From Crossaster papposus (Eukaryota; Echinodermata; Asteroidea; Velatida; Solasteridae), in NCBI GenBank assembly GCA_037893245.1, contig JBAIAA010000652.1, forward strand, positions 248,001 through 312,000: DNA of 64,000 bases, read 5' to 3'. Positions 12,402 to 24,565 of the stretch are shown here, piece by piece. How positions within the stretch are numbered: position 1 is the stretch's first letter; each line of letters begins with the position of its first letter. The position numbers and the translations under genes are program-made. The notes under the pieces are model-generated. The model searched no databases. It was not told where the DNA came from and worked only from the letters and a program-made list of their open reading frames with translations.

Positions 12402-13259
12402 AGATTTGGTCTACAATCGGCATATCCCTACTACTACATATTTAAGATTTGGTGTACAATCGGCATATCCCTACTACTACATATTTAAGATTTGGTCTAC
12501 AATCGGCATATCCCTACTACTACTACATATTTAAGATTTGGTCTACAATCGGCATACCCCTACTACTACATATTTAATATCTGGTCTACAATCGGCATAT
12601 CCCTACTACTACATATTTAAGATTTGGTCTACAATCGGCATATCCCTACTACTACATATTTAAGATGTGGTCTACAATCGGCATATCCCTACTACTACAT
12701 ATTTAAGATTTGGTCTACAATCGGCATATCCCTACTACTACATATTTAAGATTTGGTCTACAATCGGCATATCCCTACTACTACATATTTAAGATTTGGT
12801 CTACAATCGGCATATCCCTACTACTACATATTTAAGATTTGGTCTACAATCGGCATATCCCTACTACTACATATTTAAGATTTGGTCTACAATCGGCATA
12901 ACCCTACTACTACATATTTAAGATTTGGTATACAATCGGCATATCCCTACTACTACATATTTAAGATTTGGTCTACAATCGGCATATCCCTATTACTACA
13001 TATTTAAGATTTGGTCTACAATCGGCATATCCCTACTACTACATATTTAAGATTTGGTCTACAATCGGCATATCCCTACTACTACATATTTAAGATTTGG
13101 TCTACAATCGGCATATGCCTACTACTACATATTTAAGATTTGGTCTACAATCGGCATATCCCTACTACTACATATTTAAGATTTGGTCTACAATCGGCAT
13201 ATCCCTACTACTACATATTTAAGATTTGGTCTACAATCGGCATATCCCTACTACTACAT
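12315..13259 (+). repeat. A-monomer array, recombinant junction
   Basis: About 22 A units. The first part resembles the sequence after modules 17 and 29 (GGTATAC, GGTGTAC, then a 46 bp unit). It then switches to left-region markers (CATACCCC, TTAATATCTGG, AAGATGTGG, CATAACCC, GGTATAC, CCTATTAC, CATATGCC) leading into module 13. This looks like a crossover between two higher-order lineages. No gene. Confidence 0.9.
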
Positions 13260-13509
13260 ATTTAACTCGATGGCTTGTTCCCACATCAGGTGTTTATTTC
13301 TACTGCACACTTCTTTCTCTTTACATATTTAACTCGAGGGCTTGTTCCCACATCAGGTGTTTATTTCTACTGCACACTTCTTTCCCTTTACATATTTAAC
13401 TCGAGGGCTTGTTCCCACATCAGGTGTTTATTTCTACTGCACACTTCTTTCTCTTTACATAATAATAAATGTGAGTTTGTTTTGTTATCAGATCAAATTG
13501 AGTTTTTTT
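13260..13509 (+). repeat. Module 13: B3-C, first CTCGAG lost
   Basis: Same type as modules 2 and 3 (TTCTCTTTAC in B 1 and 3, seven T). The first B reads AACTCGATGG, which destroys the CTCGAG present in the other B units. Confidence 0.95.
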
Positions 13510-16500
13510 AAGATTTGGTATACAATCGGCATATCCCTACTACTACATATTTAAGATTTGGTCTACAATCGGCATATCCCTACTACTACATATTTAAGAT
13601 TTGGTCTACAATCGGCATATCCCTACTACTACATATTTAAGATTTGGTCTACAATCGGCATATCCCTACTACTACATATTTAAGATTTGGTCTACAATCG
13701 GCATATCCCTACTACTACATATTTAAGATTTGGTCTACAATCGGCATATCCCTACTACTACATATTTAAGATTTGGTCTACAATCGGCATATCCCTACTA
13801 CTACATATTTAAGATTTGGTCTACAATCGGCATATCCCTACTACTACATATTTAAGATTTGGTCTACAATCGGCATATCCCTACTACTACATATTTAAGA
13901 TTTGGTCTACAATCGGCATATCCCTACTACTACATATTTAAGATTTGGTCTACAATCGGCATATCCCTACTACTACATATTTAAGATTTGGTCTACAATC
14001 GGCATATCCCTACTACTACATATTTAAGATTTGGTCTACAATCGGCATATCCCTACTACTACATATTTAAGATTTGGTCTACAATCGGCATATCCCTACT
14101 ACTACATATTTAAGATTTGGTCTACAATCGGCATATCCCTACTACTACATATTTAAGATTTGTCTACAATCGGCATATCCCTACTACTACATATTTAAGA
14201 TTTGGTCTACAATCCGCATATCCCTACTACTACATATTTAAGATTTGGTCTACAATCGGCATATCCCTACTACTACATATTTAAGATTTTGTCTACAATC
14301 GGCATATCCCTACTACTACATATTTAAGATTTGGTCTACAATCGGCATATCCCTACTACTACATATTTAAGATTTGGTCTACAATCGGCATATCCCTACT
14401 ACTACTACATATTTAAGATTTGGTCTACAATCGGCATATCCCTACTACTACATATTTAAGATTTGGTCTACAATCGGCATATCCCTACTACTACATATTT
14501 AAGATTTGGTCTACAATCGGCATATCCCTACTACTACATATTTAAGATTTGGTCTACAATCGGCATATCCCTACTACTACATATTTAAGATTTGGTCTAC
14601 AATCGGCATATCCCTACTACTACATATTTAAGATTTGGTCTACAATCGGCATATCCCTACTACTACATATTTAAGATTTGGTCTACAATCGGCATATCCC
14701 TACTACTACATATTTAAGATTTTGGTCTACAATCGGCATATCCCTACTACTACATATTTAAGATTTGGTCTACAATCGGCATATCCCTACTACTACTACA
14801 TATTTAAGATTTGGTCTACAATCGGCATATCCCTACTACTACATATTTAAGATTTGGTCTACAATCGGCATACCCCTACTACTACATATTTAAGATTTGG
14901 TCAAAAATCGGCATATCCCTACTACTACATATTTAAGATTTGGTCTACAATCGGCATACCCCTACTACTACATATTTAAGATTTGGTCTACAATCGGCAT
15001 ATCCCTACTACTACATATTTAAGATTTGGTCTACAATCGGCATATCCCTACTACTACATATTTAAGATTTGGTCTACAATCGGCATATCCCTACTACTAC
15101 ATATTTAAGATTTGGTCTACAATCGGCATATCCCTACTACTACATATTTAAGATTTGGTCTACAATCGGCATATCCCTACTACTACATATTTAAGATTTG
15201 GTCTACAATCGGCATATCCCTACTACTACATATTTAAGATTTGGTCTACAATCGGCATATCCCTACTACTACTACATATTTAAGATTTGGTCTACAATCG
15301 GCATAACCCTACTACTACATATTTAAGATTTGGTATACAATCGGCATATCCCTACTACTACATATTTAAGATTTGGTCTACAATCGGCATATCCCTATTA
15401 CTACATATTTAAGATTTGGTCTACAATCGGCATATCCCTACTACTACATATTTAAGATTTGGTCTACAATCGGCATATCCCTACTACTACATATTTAAGA
15501 TTTGGTCTACAATCGGCATATCCCTACTACTACATATTTAAGATTTGGTCTACAATCGGCATATCCCTACTACTACATATTTAAGATTTGTCTACAATCG
15601 GCATATCCCTACTACTACATATTTAAGATTTGGTCTACAATCCGCATATCCCTACTACTACATATTTAAGATTTGGTCTACAATCGGCATATCCCTACTA
15701 CTACATATTTAAGATTTTGTCTACAATCGGCATATCCCTACTACTACATATTTAAGATTTGGTCTACAATCGGCATATCCCTACTACTACATATTTAAGA
15801 TTTGGTCTACAATCGGCATATCCCTACTACTACTACATATTTAAGATTTGGTCTACAATCGGCATATCCCTACTACTACATATTTAAGATTTGGTCTACA
15901 ATCGGCATATCCCTACTACTACATATTTAAGATTTGGTCTACAATCGGCATATCCCTACTACTACATATTTAAGATTTGGTCTACAATCGGCATATCCCT
16001 ACTACTACATATTTAAGATTTGGTCTACAATCGGCATATCCCTACTACTACATATTTAAGATTTGGTCTACAATCGGCATATCCCTACTACTACATATTT
16101 AAGATTTGGTCTACAATCGGCATATCCCTACTACTACATATTTAAGATTTGGTCTACAATCGGCATATCCCTACTACTACATATTTAAGATTTGGTCTAC
16201 AATCGGCATATCCCTACTACTACTACATATTTAAGATTTGGTCTACAATCGGCATATCCCTACTACTACATATTTAAGATTTGGTCTACAATCGGCATAC
16301 CCCTACTACTACATATTTAAGATTTGGTCAAAAATCGGCATATCCCTACTACTACATATTTAAGATTTGGTCTACAATCGGCATACCCCTACTACTACAT
16401 ATTTAAGATTTGGTCTACAATCGGCATATCCCTACTACTACATATTTAAGATTTGGTCTACAATCGGCATATCCCTACTACTACATATTTAAGATTTGGT

Positions 16501-17091
16501 CTACAATCGGCATATCCCTACTACTACATATTTAAGATTTGGTCTACAATCGGCATATCCCTACTACTACATATTTAAGATTTGGTCTACAATCGGCATA
16601 TCCCTACTACTACATATTTAAGATTTGGTCTACAATCGGCATATCCCTACTACTACATATTTAAGATTTGGTCTACAATCGGCATATCCCTACTACTACT
16701 ACATATTTAAGATTTGGTCTACAATCGGCATAACCCTACTACTACATATTTAAGATTTGGTATACAATCGGCATATCCCTACTACTACATATTTAAGATT
16801 TGGTCTACAATCGGCATATCCCTATTACTACATATTTAAGATTTGGTCTACAATCGGCATATCCCTACTACTACATATTTAAGATTTGGTCTACAATCGG
16901 CATATCCCTACTACTACATATTTAAGATTTGGTCTACAATCGGCATATGCCTACTACTACATATTTAAGATTTGGTCTACAATCGGCATATCCCTACTAC
17001 TACATATTTAAGATTTGGTCTACAATCGGCATATCCCTACTACTACATATTTAAGATTTGGTCTACAATCGGCATATCCCTACTACTACAT
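13510..17091 (+). repeat. Longest uninterrupted A-monomer array
   Basis: About 83 A units without a module, the longest such run here. The marker series is present twice: the 42 bp unit at 14157 and 15585, CAATCCGC, GATTTTGTC, TCAAAAATCGG at 14901 and 16328, CATACCCC pairs, CATAACCC, GGTATAC and CCTATTAC. That is a tandem duplication of about 1427-1428 bp. A 44 bp unit (GATTTTGGTC near 14719) occurs only in the first copy. CATATGCC is seen only after the second. No gene. Confidence 0.95.
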
Positions 17092-17341
17092 ATTTAACTC
17101 GAGGGCTTGTTCCCACATCAGGTGTTTATTTCTACTGCACACTTCTTTCCCTTTACATATTTAACTCGAGGGCTTGTTCCCACATCAGGTGTTTATTTCT
17201 ACTGCACACTTCTTTCCCTTTACATATTTAACTCGAGGGCTTGTTCCCACATCAGGTGTTTATTTCTACTGCACACTTCTTTCTCTTTACATAATAATAA
17301 ATGTGAGTTTGTTTTGTTATCAGATCAAATTGAGTTTTTTT
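17092..17341 (+). repeat. Module 14: B3-C
   Basis: Module 1 type (third B TTCTCTTT, seven T), 764 bp after a TCAAAAATCGG marker, the same spacing as module 1 and module 2. Confidence 0.95.
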
Positions 17342-18369
17342 AAGATTTGGTATACAATCGGCATATCCCTACTACTACATATTTAAGATTTGGTCTACAA
17401 TCGGCATATCCCTACTACTACATATTTAAGATTTGGTCTACAATCGGCATATCCCTACTACTACATATTTAAGATTTGGTCTACAATCGGCATATCCCTA
17501 CTACTACATATTTAAGATTTGGTCTACAATCGGCATATCCCTACTACTACATATTTAAGATTTGGTCTACAATCGGCATATCCCTACTACTACATATTTA
17601 AGATTTGGTCTACAATCGGCATATCCCTACTACTACATATTTAAGATTTGGTCTACAATCGGCATATCCCTACTACTACATATTTAAGATTTGGTCTACA
17701 ATCGGTATATCCCTACTACTACATATTTAAGATTTGGTCTACAATCGGCATATCCCTACTACTACATATTTAAGATTTGGTCTACAATCGGCATATCCCT
17801 ACTACTACATATTTAAGATTTGGTCTACAATCGGCATATCCCTACTACTACATATTTAAGATTTGGTCTACAATCGGCATATCCCTACTACTACATATTT
17901 AAGATTTGGTCTACAATCGGCATATCCCTACTACTACATATTTAAGATTTGGTCTACAATCGGCATATCCCTACTACTACATATTTAAGATTTGGTCTAC
18001 AATCGGCATATCCCTACTACTACATATTTAAGATTTGGTCTATAATCGGCATATCCCTACTACTACATATTTAAGATTTGGTCTACAATCGGCATATCCC
18101 TACTACTACATATTTAAGATTTGGTCTACAATCGGCATATCCCTACTACTACATATTTAAGATTTGGTCTACAATCGGCATATCCCTACTACTACATATT
18201 TAAGATGTGGTCTACAATCGGCATATCCCTACTACTACATATTTAAGATTTGGTCTACAATCGGCATATCCCTACTACTACATATTTAAGATTTGGTCTA
18301 CAATCGGCATATCCCTACTACTACATATTTAAGATTTGGTATACAATCGGCATATCCCTACTACTACAT
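17342..18369 (+). repeat. A-monomer array
   Basis: About 24 A units matching 8122-9152 by CGGTATAT, TATAATCGG and AAGATGTGG, but without the CATATTTCAG variant and the 46 bp unit found there; hence module spacing is 1278 rather than 1281 bp. No gene. Confidence 0.95.
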
Positions 18370-18618
18370 ATTTAACTCGAGGGCTTGTTCCCACATCAGG
18401 TGTTTATTTCTACTGCACACTTCTTTCCCTTTACATATTTAACTCGAGGGCTTGTTCCCACATCAGGTGTTTATTTCTACTGCACACTTCTTTCCCTTTA
18501 CATATTTAACTCGAGGGCTTGTTCCCACATCAGGTGTTTATTTCTACTGCACACTTCTTTCCCTTTACATAAAAATAAATGTGAGTTTGTTTTGTTATCA
18601 GATCAAATTGAGTTTTTT
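18370..18618 (+). repeat. Module 15: B3-C
   Basis: Counterpart of modules 6 and 24. C opens AAAAATAAATG, the same as in module 24 and different from ACAAATAAATG in module 6. Confidence 0.95.
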
Positions 18619-19259
18619 AAGATTTGGTCTACAATCGGCATATCCCTACTACTACATATTTAAGATTTGGTCTACAATCGGCATATCCCTACTGCTACAT
18701 ATTTAAGATTTGGTCTACAATCGGCATATCCCTACTACTACATATTTAAGATTTGGTCTACAATCGGCATATCCCTACTACTACATATTTAAGATTTGGT
18801 CTACAATCGGCATATCCCTACTACTACATATTTAAGATTTGGTCTACAATCGGCATATCCCTACTACTACATATTTAAGATTTGGTCTACAATCGGCATA
18901 TCCCTACTACTACATATTTAAGATTTGGTCTACAATCGGCATGTCCCTACTACTACATATTTAAGATTTGGTCTAAAATCGGCATATCCCTACTACTACA
19001 TATTTAAGATTTGGTCTACAATCGGCATATCCCTACTACTACATATTTAAGATTTGGTCTACAATCGGCATATCCCTACTACTACAAATTTAAGATTTGG
19101 TCTACAATCGGCATATCCCTACTACTACATATTTAAAATTTGGTCTACAATCGGCATATCCCTACTACTACATATTTAAGATTTGGTCTACAATCGGCAT
19201 ATCCCTACTACTACATATTTAAGATTTGGTCTACAATCGGCATATCCCTACTACTACAT

Positions 19260-19508
19260 ATTTAACTCGAGGGCTTGTTCCCACATCAGGTGTTTATTTC
19301 TACTGCACACTTCTTTCCCTTTACATATTTAACTCGAGGGCTTGTTCCCACATCAGGTGTTTATTTCTACTGCACACTTCTTTCCCTTTACATATTTAAC
19401 TCGAGGGCTTGTTCCCACATCAGGTGTTTATTTCTACTGCACACTTCTTTCTCTTTACATAATAATAAATGTGAGTTTGTTTTGTTATCAGATCAAATTG
19501 AGTTTTTT
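19260..19508 (+). repeat. Module 16: B3-C
   Basis: Counterpart of modules 7 and 25. Module 15 to 16 is 890 bp against 847 bp in the other two copies, i.e. one extra A unit. Confidence 0.95.
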
Positions 19509-19934
19509 AAGATTTGGTCTACAATCGGCATATCCCTACTACTACATATTTAAGATTTGGTCTACAATCGGCATATCCCTACCACTACATATTGAATATT
19601 TGGTCTACAATCGGCATATCCCTACTACTACATATTTAAGATTTGGTCTACAATCGGCATATCCCTACTACTACATATTTAAGATTTGGTCTACAATCGG
19701 CATATCCCTACTACTACATATTTAAGATTTGGTCTACAATCGGCATATCCCTACCACTACATATTTAATATTTGGTCTACAATCGGCATATCCCTACTAC
19801 TACATATTTAAGATTTGGTCTACAATCGGCATATCCCTACTACTACATATTTAAGATTTGGTCTACAATCGGCATATCCCCACTACTACATATTTAAGAT
19901 TTGGTCTACAATCGGCATATCCCTACTACTACAT
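19509..19934 (+). repeat. A array with a 984 bp deletion junction
   Basis: It starts like the sequence after modules 7 and 25 (ATTGAATATT, then CCACTACATATTTAATATT). It then passes directly to the CCCCACTAC unit that precedes modules 11 and 29. Compared with 10000-11659, the module spacing is 675 instead of 1659 bp, so 984 bp carrying the equivalents of modules 8, 9 and 10 is missing, or was never present. Confidence 0.85.
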
Positions 19935-20049
19935 ATTTAACTCGAGGGCTTGTTCCCACATCAGGTGTTTATTTCTACTGCACACTTATTTCCCTTTACA
20001 TAATAATAAATGTGAGTTTGTTTTGTTATCAGATCAAATTGAGTTTTTT
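19935..20049 (+). repeat. Module 17: B1-C
   Basis: CTTATTTCCC type, like modules 11, 12 and 29. It is the last module before the first transposon copy, 464 bp upstream of it. Confidence 0.95.
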
Positions 20050-20394
20050 AAGATTTGGTCTACAATCGGCATATCCCTACTACTACATATTTAAGATTTG
20101 GTATACAATCGGCATATCCCTACTACTACATATTTAAGATTTGGTCTACAATCGGCATATCCCTACTACTACATATTTAAGATTTGGTGTACAATCGGCA
20201 TATCCCTACTACTACATATTTAAGATTTGGTCTACAATCGGCATATCCCTACTACTACTACATATTTAAGATTTGGTCTACAATCGGCATATCCCTACTA
20301 CTACATATTTAAGATGTTGTCTACAATCGGCATATCCCTACTACTACATTTTTAAGATTTGGTCTACAATCGGCATATCCGTATTACTACATAT

Positions 20395-20398
20395 TTAA
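20395..20398. repeat. TTAA target-site duplication, left, copy 1
   Basis: The TTAA normally present once in an A unit (ACATATTTAAGATT) lies immediately left of CCCTCGG. The same TTAA follows the element at its right end and continues the same A unit in register (TTAAGATTTGG). Confidence 0.85.
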
Positions 20399-20434
20399 CC
20401 CTCGGCCGCACCACCTAAAAAATTTTTCAGGGAG

Positions 20435-20459
20435 GCACTACCGGGATCCTTCGGTAGGC
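20435..20459. other. Hairpin near left end of element copy 1
   Basis: CTACCG and CGGTAG pair around an 8-base loop (GGATCCTT). The stem extends by GC:GC past one bulged A. Perfectly repeated in copy 2. Confidence 0.6.
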
Positions 20460-20630
20460 ATTTTATGTTGGAGGGTAAATAACTGTGTTGGGGGGGCCCA
20501 AATCTTGTTCTAATGGTTTGAACAGATGGATATAAGGACCCTGGACACACATATCAAAGATTTAAACATTCTGGCTATTTTATGTATTTTTTTAAGGACA
20601 TCCATTGCAAGCATGTAAACATTGAAATCA

Positions 20631-20644
20631 GTATTGCGCAATAC
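20631..20644. promoter_or_regulatory. 14 bp perfect palindrome containing ATTGCGCAAT
   Basis: GTATTGCGCAATAC reads the same on both strands. Its core ATTGCGCAAT equals the known optimal binding palindrome of C/EBP-type bZIP factors. A site match alone does not show binding. Confidence 0.4.
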
Positions 20645-21050
20645 ATACATGAAACAGCAATAGGATACACACTGTACAAATAACCACGACCAACAGCTCT
20701 AACTACCCCCCCAGGGGATGTCTGGGTCACAGCTGTGTTTGTTATCTACCCCAAGGCCGCTCAAAGAGATGTCAGAGACTTTTTTTGACAGCGGCTATAC
20801 ACAATGGGATCAGATTTCGATTTGTTTGCACAACTCTATGGCTTTTGGCCAAAACCATTATTTTGAAGGGATGGTTTTTTTTTTTCACCCCCTGAATGAC
20901 CTCCTGGGTTAGAATTTTTTCCCAGTCCATTCAGCAGGGTCTAGGGATAGATGAAAAAAAAGGACAGCTCCATTGACTGAAAAAAAAAAAAAATATAAAC
21001 AAACACATAGTTTTTGTCCACCCTTTGGAGGCTGGCCGTTTGACTGAGGG

Positions 21051-21054
21051 TTAA
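21051..21054. repeat. TTAA target-site duplication, right, copy 1
   Basis: Follows the terminal GAGGG and continues into AAGATTTGG, the rest of the interrupted A unit. Confidence 0.85.
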
Positions 21055-22637
21055 GATTTGGTCTACAATCGGCATATCCCTACTACTACATATTTAAGAT
21101 TTGGTCTACAATCGGCATATCCCTACTACTACATATGTAAGATTTGGTTTACAATCGGCATATCCCTACTACTACATATTTAAGATTTGGTCTACAATCG
21201 GCATATCCCTACTACTACATATTTAAGATTTGGTCTACAATCGGCATATCCCTACTACTACATATTTAAGATTTGTCTACAATCGGCATATCCCTACTAC
21301 TACATATTTAAGATTTGGTCTACAATCGGCATATCCCTACTACTACATATTTAAGATTTGGTCTACAATCGGCATATCCATACTACTACATATTTAAGAT
21401 TTGGTCTACAATCGGCATATCCCTACTACTACATATTTAAGATTTGGTCTACAATCGGCATATCCCTACTACTACATATTTAAGATTTGGTCTACAATCG
21501 GCATATCCCTACTACTACATATTTAAGATTTGGTCTACAATCGGCATATCCCTACTACTACATATTTAAGATTTGGTCTACAATCGGCATATCCCTACTA
21601 CTACATATTTAAGATTTGGTCTACAATCGGCATATCCCTACTACTACATATTTAAGATTTGGTCTACAATCGGCATATCCCTACTACTACATATTTAAGA
21701 TTTGGTCTACAATCGGCATATCCCTACTACTACATATGTAAGATTTGGTTTACAATCGGCATATCCCTACTACTACATATTTAAGATTTGGTCTACAATC
21801 GGCATATCCCTACTACTACATATTTAAGATTTGGTCTACAATCGGCATATCCCTACTACTACATATTTAAGATTTGTCTACAATCGGCATATCCCTACTA
21901 CTACATATTTAAGATTTGGTCTACAATCGGCATATCCCTACTACTACATATTTAAGATTTGGTCTACAATCGGCATATCCATACTACTACATATTTAAGA
22001 TTTGGTCTACAATCGGCATATCCCTACTACTACATATTTAAGATTTGGTCTACAATCGGCATATCCCTACTACTACATATTTAAGATTTGGTCTACAATC
22101 GGCATATCCCTACTACTACATATTTAAGATTTGGTCTACAATCGGCATATCCCTACTACTACATATTTAAGATTTGGTCTACAATCGGCATATCCCTACT
22201 ACTACATATTTAAGATTTGGTCTACAATCGGCATATCCCTACTACTACATATTTAAGATTTGGTCTACAATCGGCATATCCCTACTACTACATATTTAAG
22301 ATTTGGTCTACAATCGGCATATCCCTACTACTACATATTTAAGATTTGGTCTACAATCGGCATATCCCTACTACTACATATTTAAGATTTGGTCTACAAT
22401 CGGCATATCCCTACTACTACATATTTAAGATTTGGTCTACAATCGGCATATCCCTACTACTACATATTTAAGATTTGGTCTACAATCGGCATATCCCTAC
22501 TACTACATATTTACGATTTGGTCTACAATCGGCATATCCGTACTACTACATATTTAAGATTTGGTCTACAATCGGCATATCCCTACTACTACATATTTAA
22601 GATTTGGTCTACAATCGGCATATCCCTACTACTACAT
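21051..22637 (+). repeat. A array with a 601 bp tandem duplication
   Basis: About 37 A units. ATGTAAGATTTGGTTTAC occurs at 21135 and again 601 bp later; the 42 bp unit (GATTTGTCTAC) and the CATATCCATAC unit are repeated at the same shift. 601 equals fourteen 43 bp units minus the one base missing in the 42 bp unit. Only one copy is present after the second transposon. No gene. Confidence 0.9.
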
Positions 22638-22819
22638 ATGTAACTCGAGGGCTTGTTCCCACATCAGGTGTTTATTTCTACTGCACACTTCTTTCCCTTT
22701 ACATATTTAACTCGAGGGCTTGTTCCCACATCAGGTGTTTATTTCTACTGCACACTTCTTTCCCTTTACATAATAATAAATGTGAGTTTGTTTTGTTATC
22801 AGATCAAATTGAGTTTTTT
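22638..22819 (+). repeat. Module 18: B2-C
   Basis: First double-B module. Left edge is ATGTAACTCGAG rather than ATTTAACTCGAG. Duplicated 351 bp downstream as module 19 together with TTTACGATTTGG and CATATCCGTAC A units. Confidence 0.95.
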
Positions 22820-22988
22820 AAAGATTTGGTCTACAATCGGCATATCCCTACTACTACATATTTACGATTTGGTCTACAATCGGCATATCCGTACTACTAC
22901 ATATTTAAGATTTGGTCTACAATCGGCATATCCCTACTACTACATATTTAAGATTTGGTCTACAATCGGCATATCCCTACTACTACAT

Positions 22989-23170
22989 ATGTAACTCGAG
23001 GGCTTGTTCCCACATCAGGTGTTTATTTCTACTGCACACTTCTTTCCCTTTACATATTTAACTCGAGGGCTTGTTCCCACATCAGGTGTTTATTTCTACT
23101 GCACACTTCTTTCCCTTTACATAATAATAAATGTGAGTTTGTTTTGTTATCAGATCAAATTGAGTTTTTT
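22989..23170 (+). repeat. Module 19: B2-C
   Basis: Same ATGTAACTCGAG edge as module 18. Heads a five-module series (19-23) that recurs as 30-34 and 35-39. Confidence 0.95.
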
Positions 23171-23253
23171 AAAGATTTGGTCTACAATCGGCATATCCCT
23201 ACTACTACATATTTAAGATTTGGTCTACAATCGGCATATCCCTACTACTACAT

Positions 23254-23435
23254 ATTTAACTCGAGGGATTGTTCCCACAACAGGTGTTTATTTCTACTGC
23301 ACACTTCTTTCCCTTTACATATTTAACTCGAGGGCTTGTTCCCACATCAGGTGTTTATTTCTACTGCACACTTCTTTCCCTTTACATAATAATAAATGTG
23401 AGTTTGTTTTGTTATCAGATCAAATTTAGTTTTTC
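23254..23435 (+). repeat. Module 20: B2-C
   Basis: First B has two private changes, GGGATTGTTCCC and CACAACAGG. C ends AAATTTAGTTTTTC rather than AAATTGAGTTTTTT. Both sets recur in modules 31 and 36; the C variant alone recurs in module 43. Confidence 0.95.
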
Positions 23436-23606
23436 AAGATTTGGTCTACAATCGGCATATCCCTACTACTACTACATATTTAAGAGTTGGTCTACAATCG
23501 GCATATCCCTACTACTACATATTTAAGATTTGGTCTACAATCGGCATATCCCTACTACTACATATTTAAGATTTGGTCTACAATCGGCATATCCCTACTA
23601 CTACAT

Positions 23607-23788
23607 ATTTAACTCGAGGGCTTGTTCCCACATCAGGTGTTTATTTCTACTGCACACTTCTTTCCCTTTACATATTTAACTCGAGGGCTTGTTCCCACAT
23701 CAGGTGTTTATTTCTACTGCACACTTCTTTCCCTTTACATAATAATAAATGTGAGTTTGTTTTGTTATCAGATCAAATTGAGTTTTTT
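23607..23788 (+). repeat. Module 21: B2-C
   Basis: Preceded by ordinary ACTACTACAT; its counterparts 32 and 37 are preceded by ACTACTGCAT. Confidence 0.95.
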
Positions 23789-24343
23789 AAGATTTGGTCT
23801 ACAATCGGCATATCCCTACTACTACATATTTAAGATTTGGTCTACAATCGGCATATCCCTACTACTACATATTTAAGATTTGGTCTACAATCGGCATATC
23901 CCTACTACTACATATTTAAGATTTGGTCTACAATCGGCATATCCCTACTACTACATATTTAAGATTTGGTCTACAATCGGCATATCCCTACTACTACATA
24001 TTTAAGATTTGGTCTACAATCGGCATATCCCTACTACTACATATTTAAGATTTGGTCTACAATCGGCATATCCCTACTACTACATATTTAAGATTTGGTC
24101 TACAATCGGCATATCGCTACTACTACATATTTAAGATTTGGTCTACAATCGGCATATCCCTACTACTACATATTTAAGATTTGGTCTACAATCGGCATAT
24201 CCCTACTACTACATATTTAAGATTTGGTCTACAATCGGCATATCCCTACTACTACATATTTAAGATTTGGTCTACAATCGGCATATCCCTACTACTACAT
24301 ATTTAAGATTTGGTCTACAATCGGCATATCCCTACTACTACAT

Positions 24344-24526
24344 ATTTAACTCGAGGGCTTGTTCCCACATCAGGTGTTTATTTCTACTGCACACTTCTTT
24401 CCCTTTACATATTTAACTCGAGGGCTTGTTCCCACATCAGGTGTTTATTTCTACTGCACACTTCTTTCCCTTTACATAATAATAAATGTGAGTTTGTTTT
24501 GTTATCAGATCAAATTGAGTTTTTTT
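24344..24526 (+). repeat. Module 22: B2-C
   Basis: C ends in seven T. Exactly one A unit separates it from module 23. Confidence 0.95.
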
Positions 24527-24565
24527 AAGATTTGGTCTACAATCGGCATATCCCTACTACTACAT

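Larger units (their letters stand above)
20399..21050. mobile_element. Non-autonomous piggyBac-like element, copy 1
   Basis: A 652 bp non-satellite insertion begins CCCTCGGCCGCACC and ends GACTGAGGG. It is bounded on both sides by TTAA, and removing it with one TTAA restores a normal A unit. Ends are inverted over CCCTC/GAGGG, and CGGCC recurs in inverted orientation at slightly different depth. TTAA duplication and CCCT-type termini are hallmarks of piggyBac transposons. The longest open frame (64 codons, 20718-20912) has no recognisable transposase motif, so the copy would depend on a transposase elsewhere. Internal features are a hairpin at 20435-20459, a palindrome at 20631-20644, a T11 run and an A14 run near the right end. 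The very short terminal repeat leaves some doubt about the superfamily; piggyBac-derived MITE is my best call. Confidence 0.75.

Noticed and set aside
20718..20912. 64-codon open frame inside the transposon (shortened to 60 codons at 28524-28706)
   Set aside because: It is broken differently in copy 2 by a homopolymer change, has no transposase motif and crosses a T11 run. Treated as non-coding interior of a non-autonomous element.
20399..21050. Helitron or hAT element
   Set aside because: Helitrons make no target duplication and hAT elements make 8 bp duplications. The exact TTAA on both sides and CCCT end fit piggyBac better.
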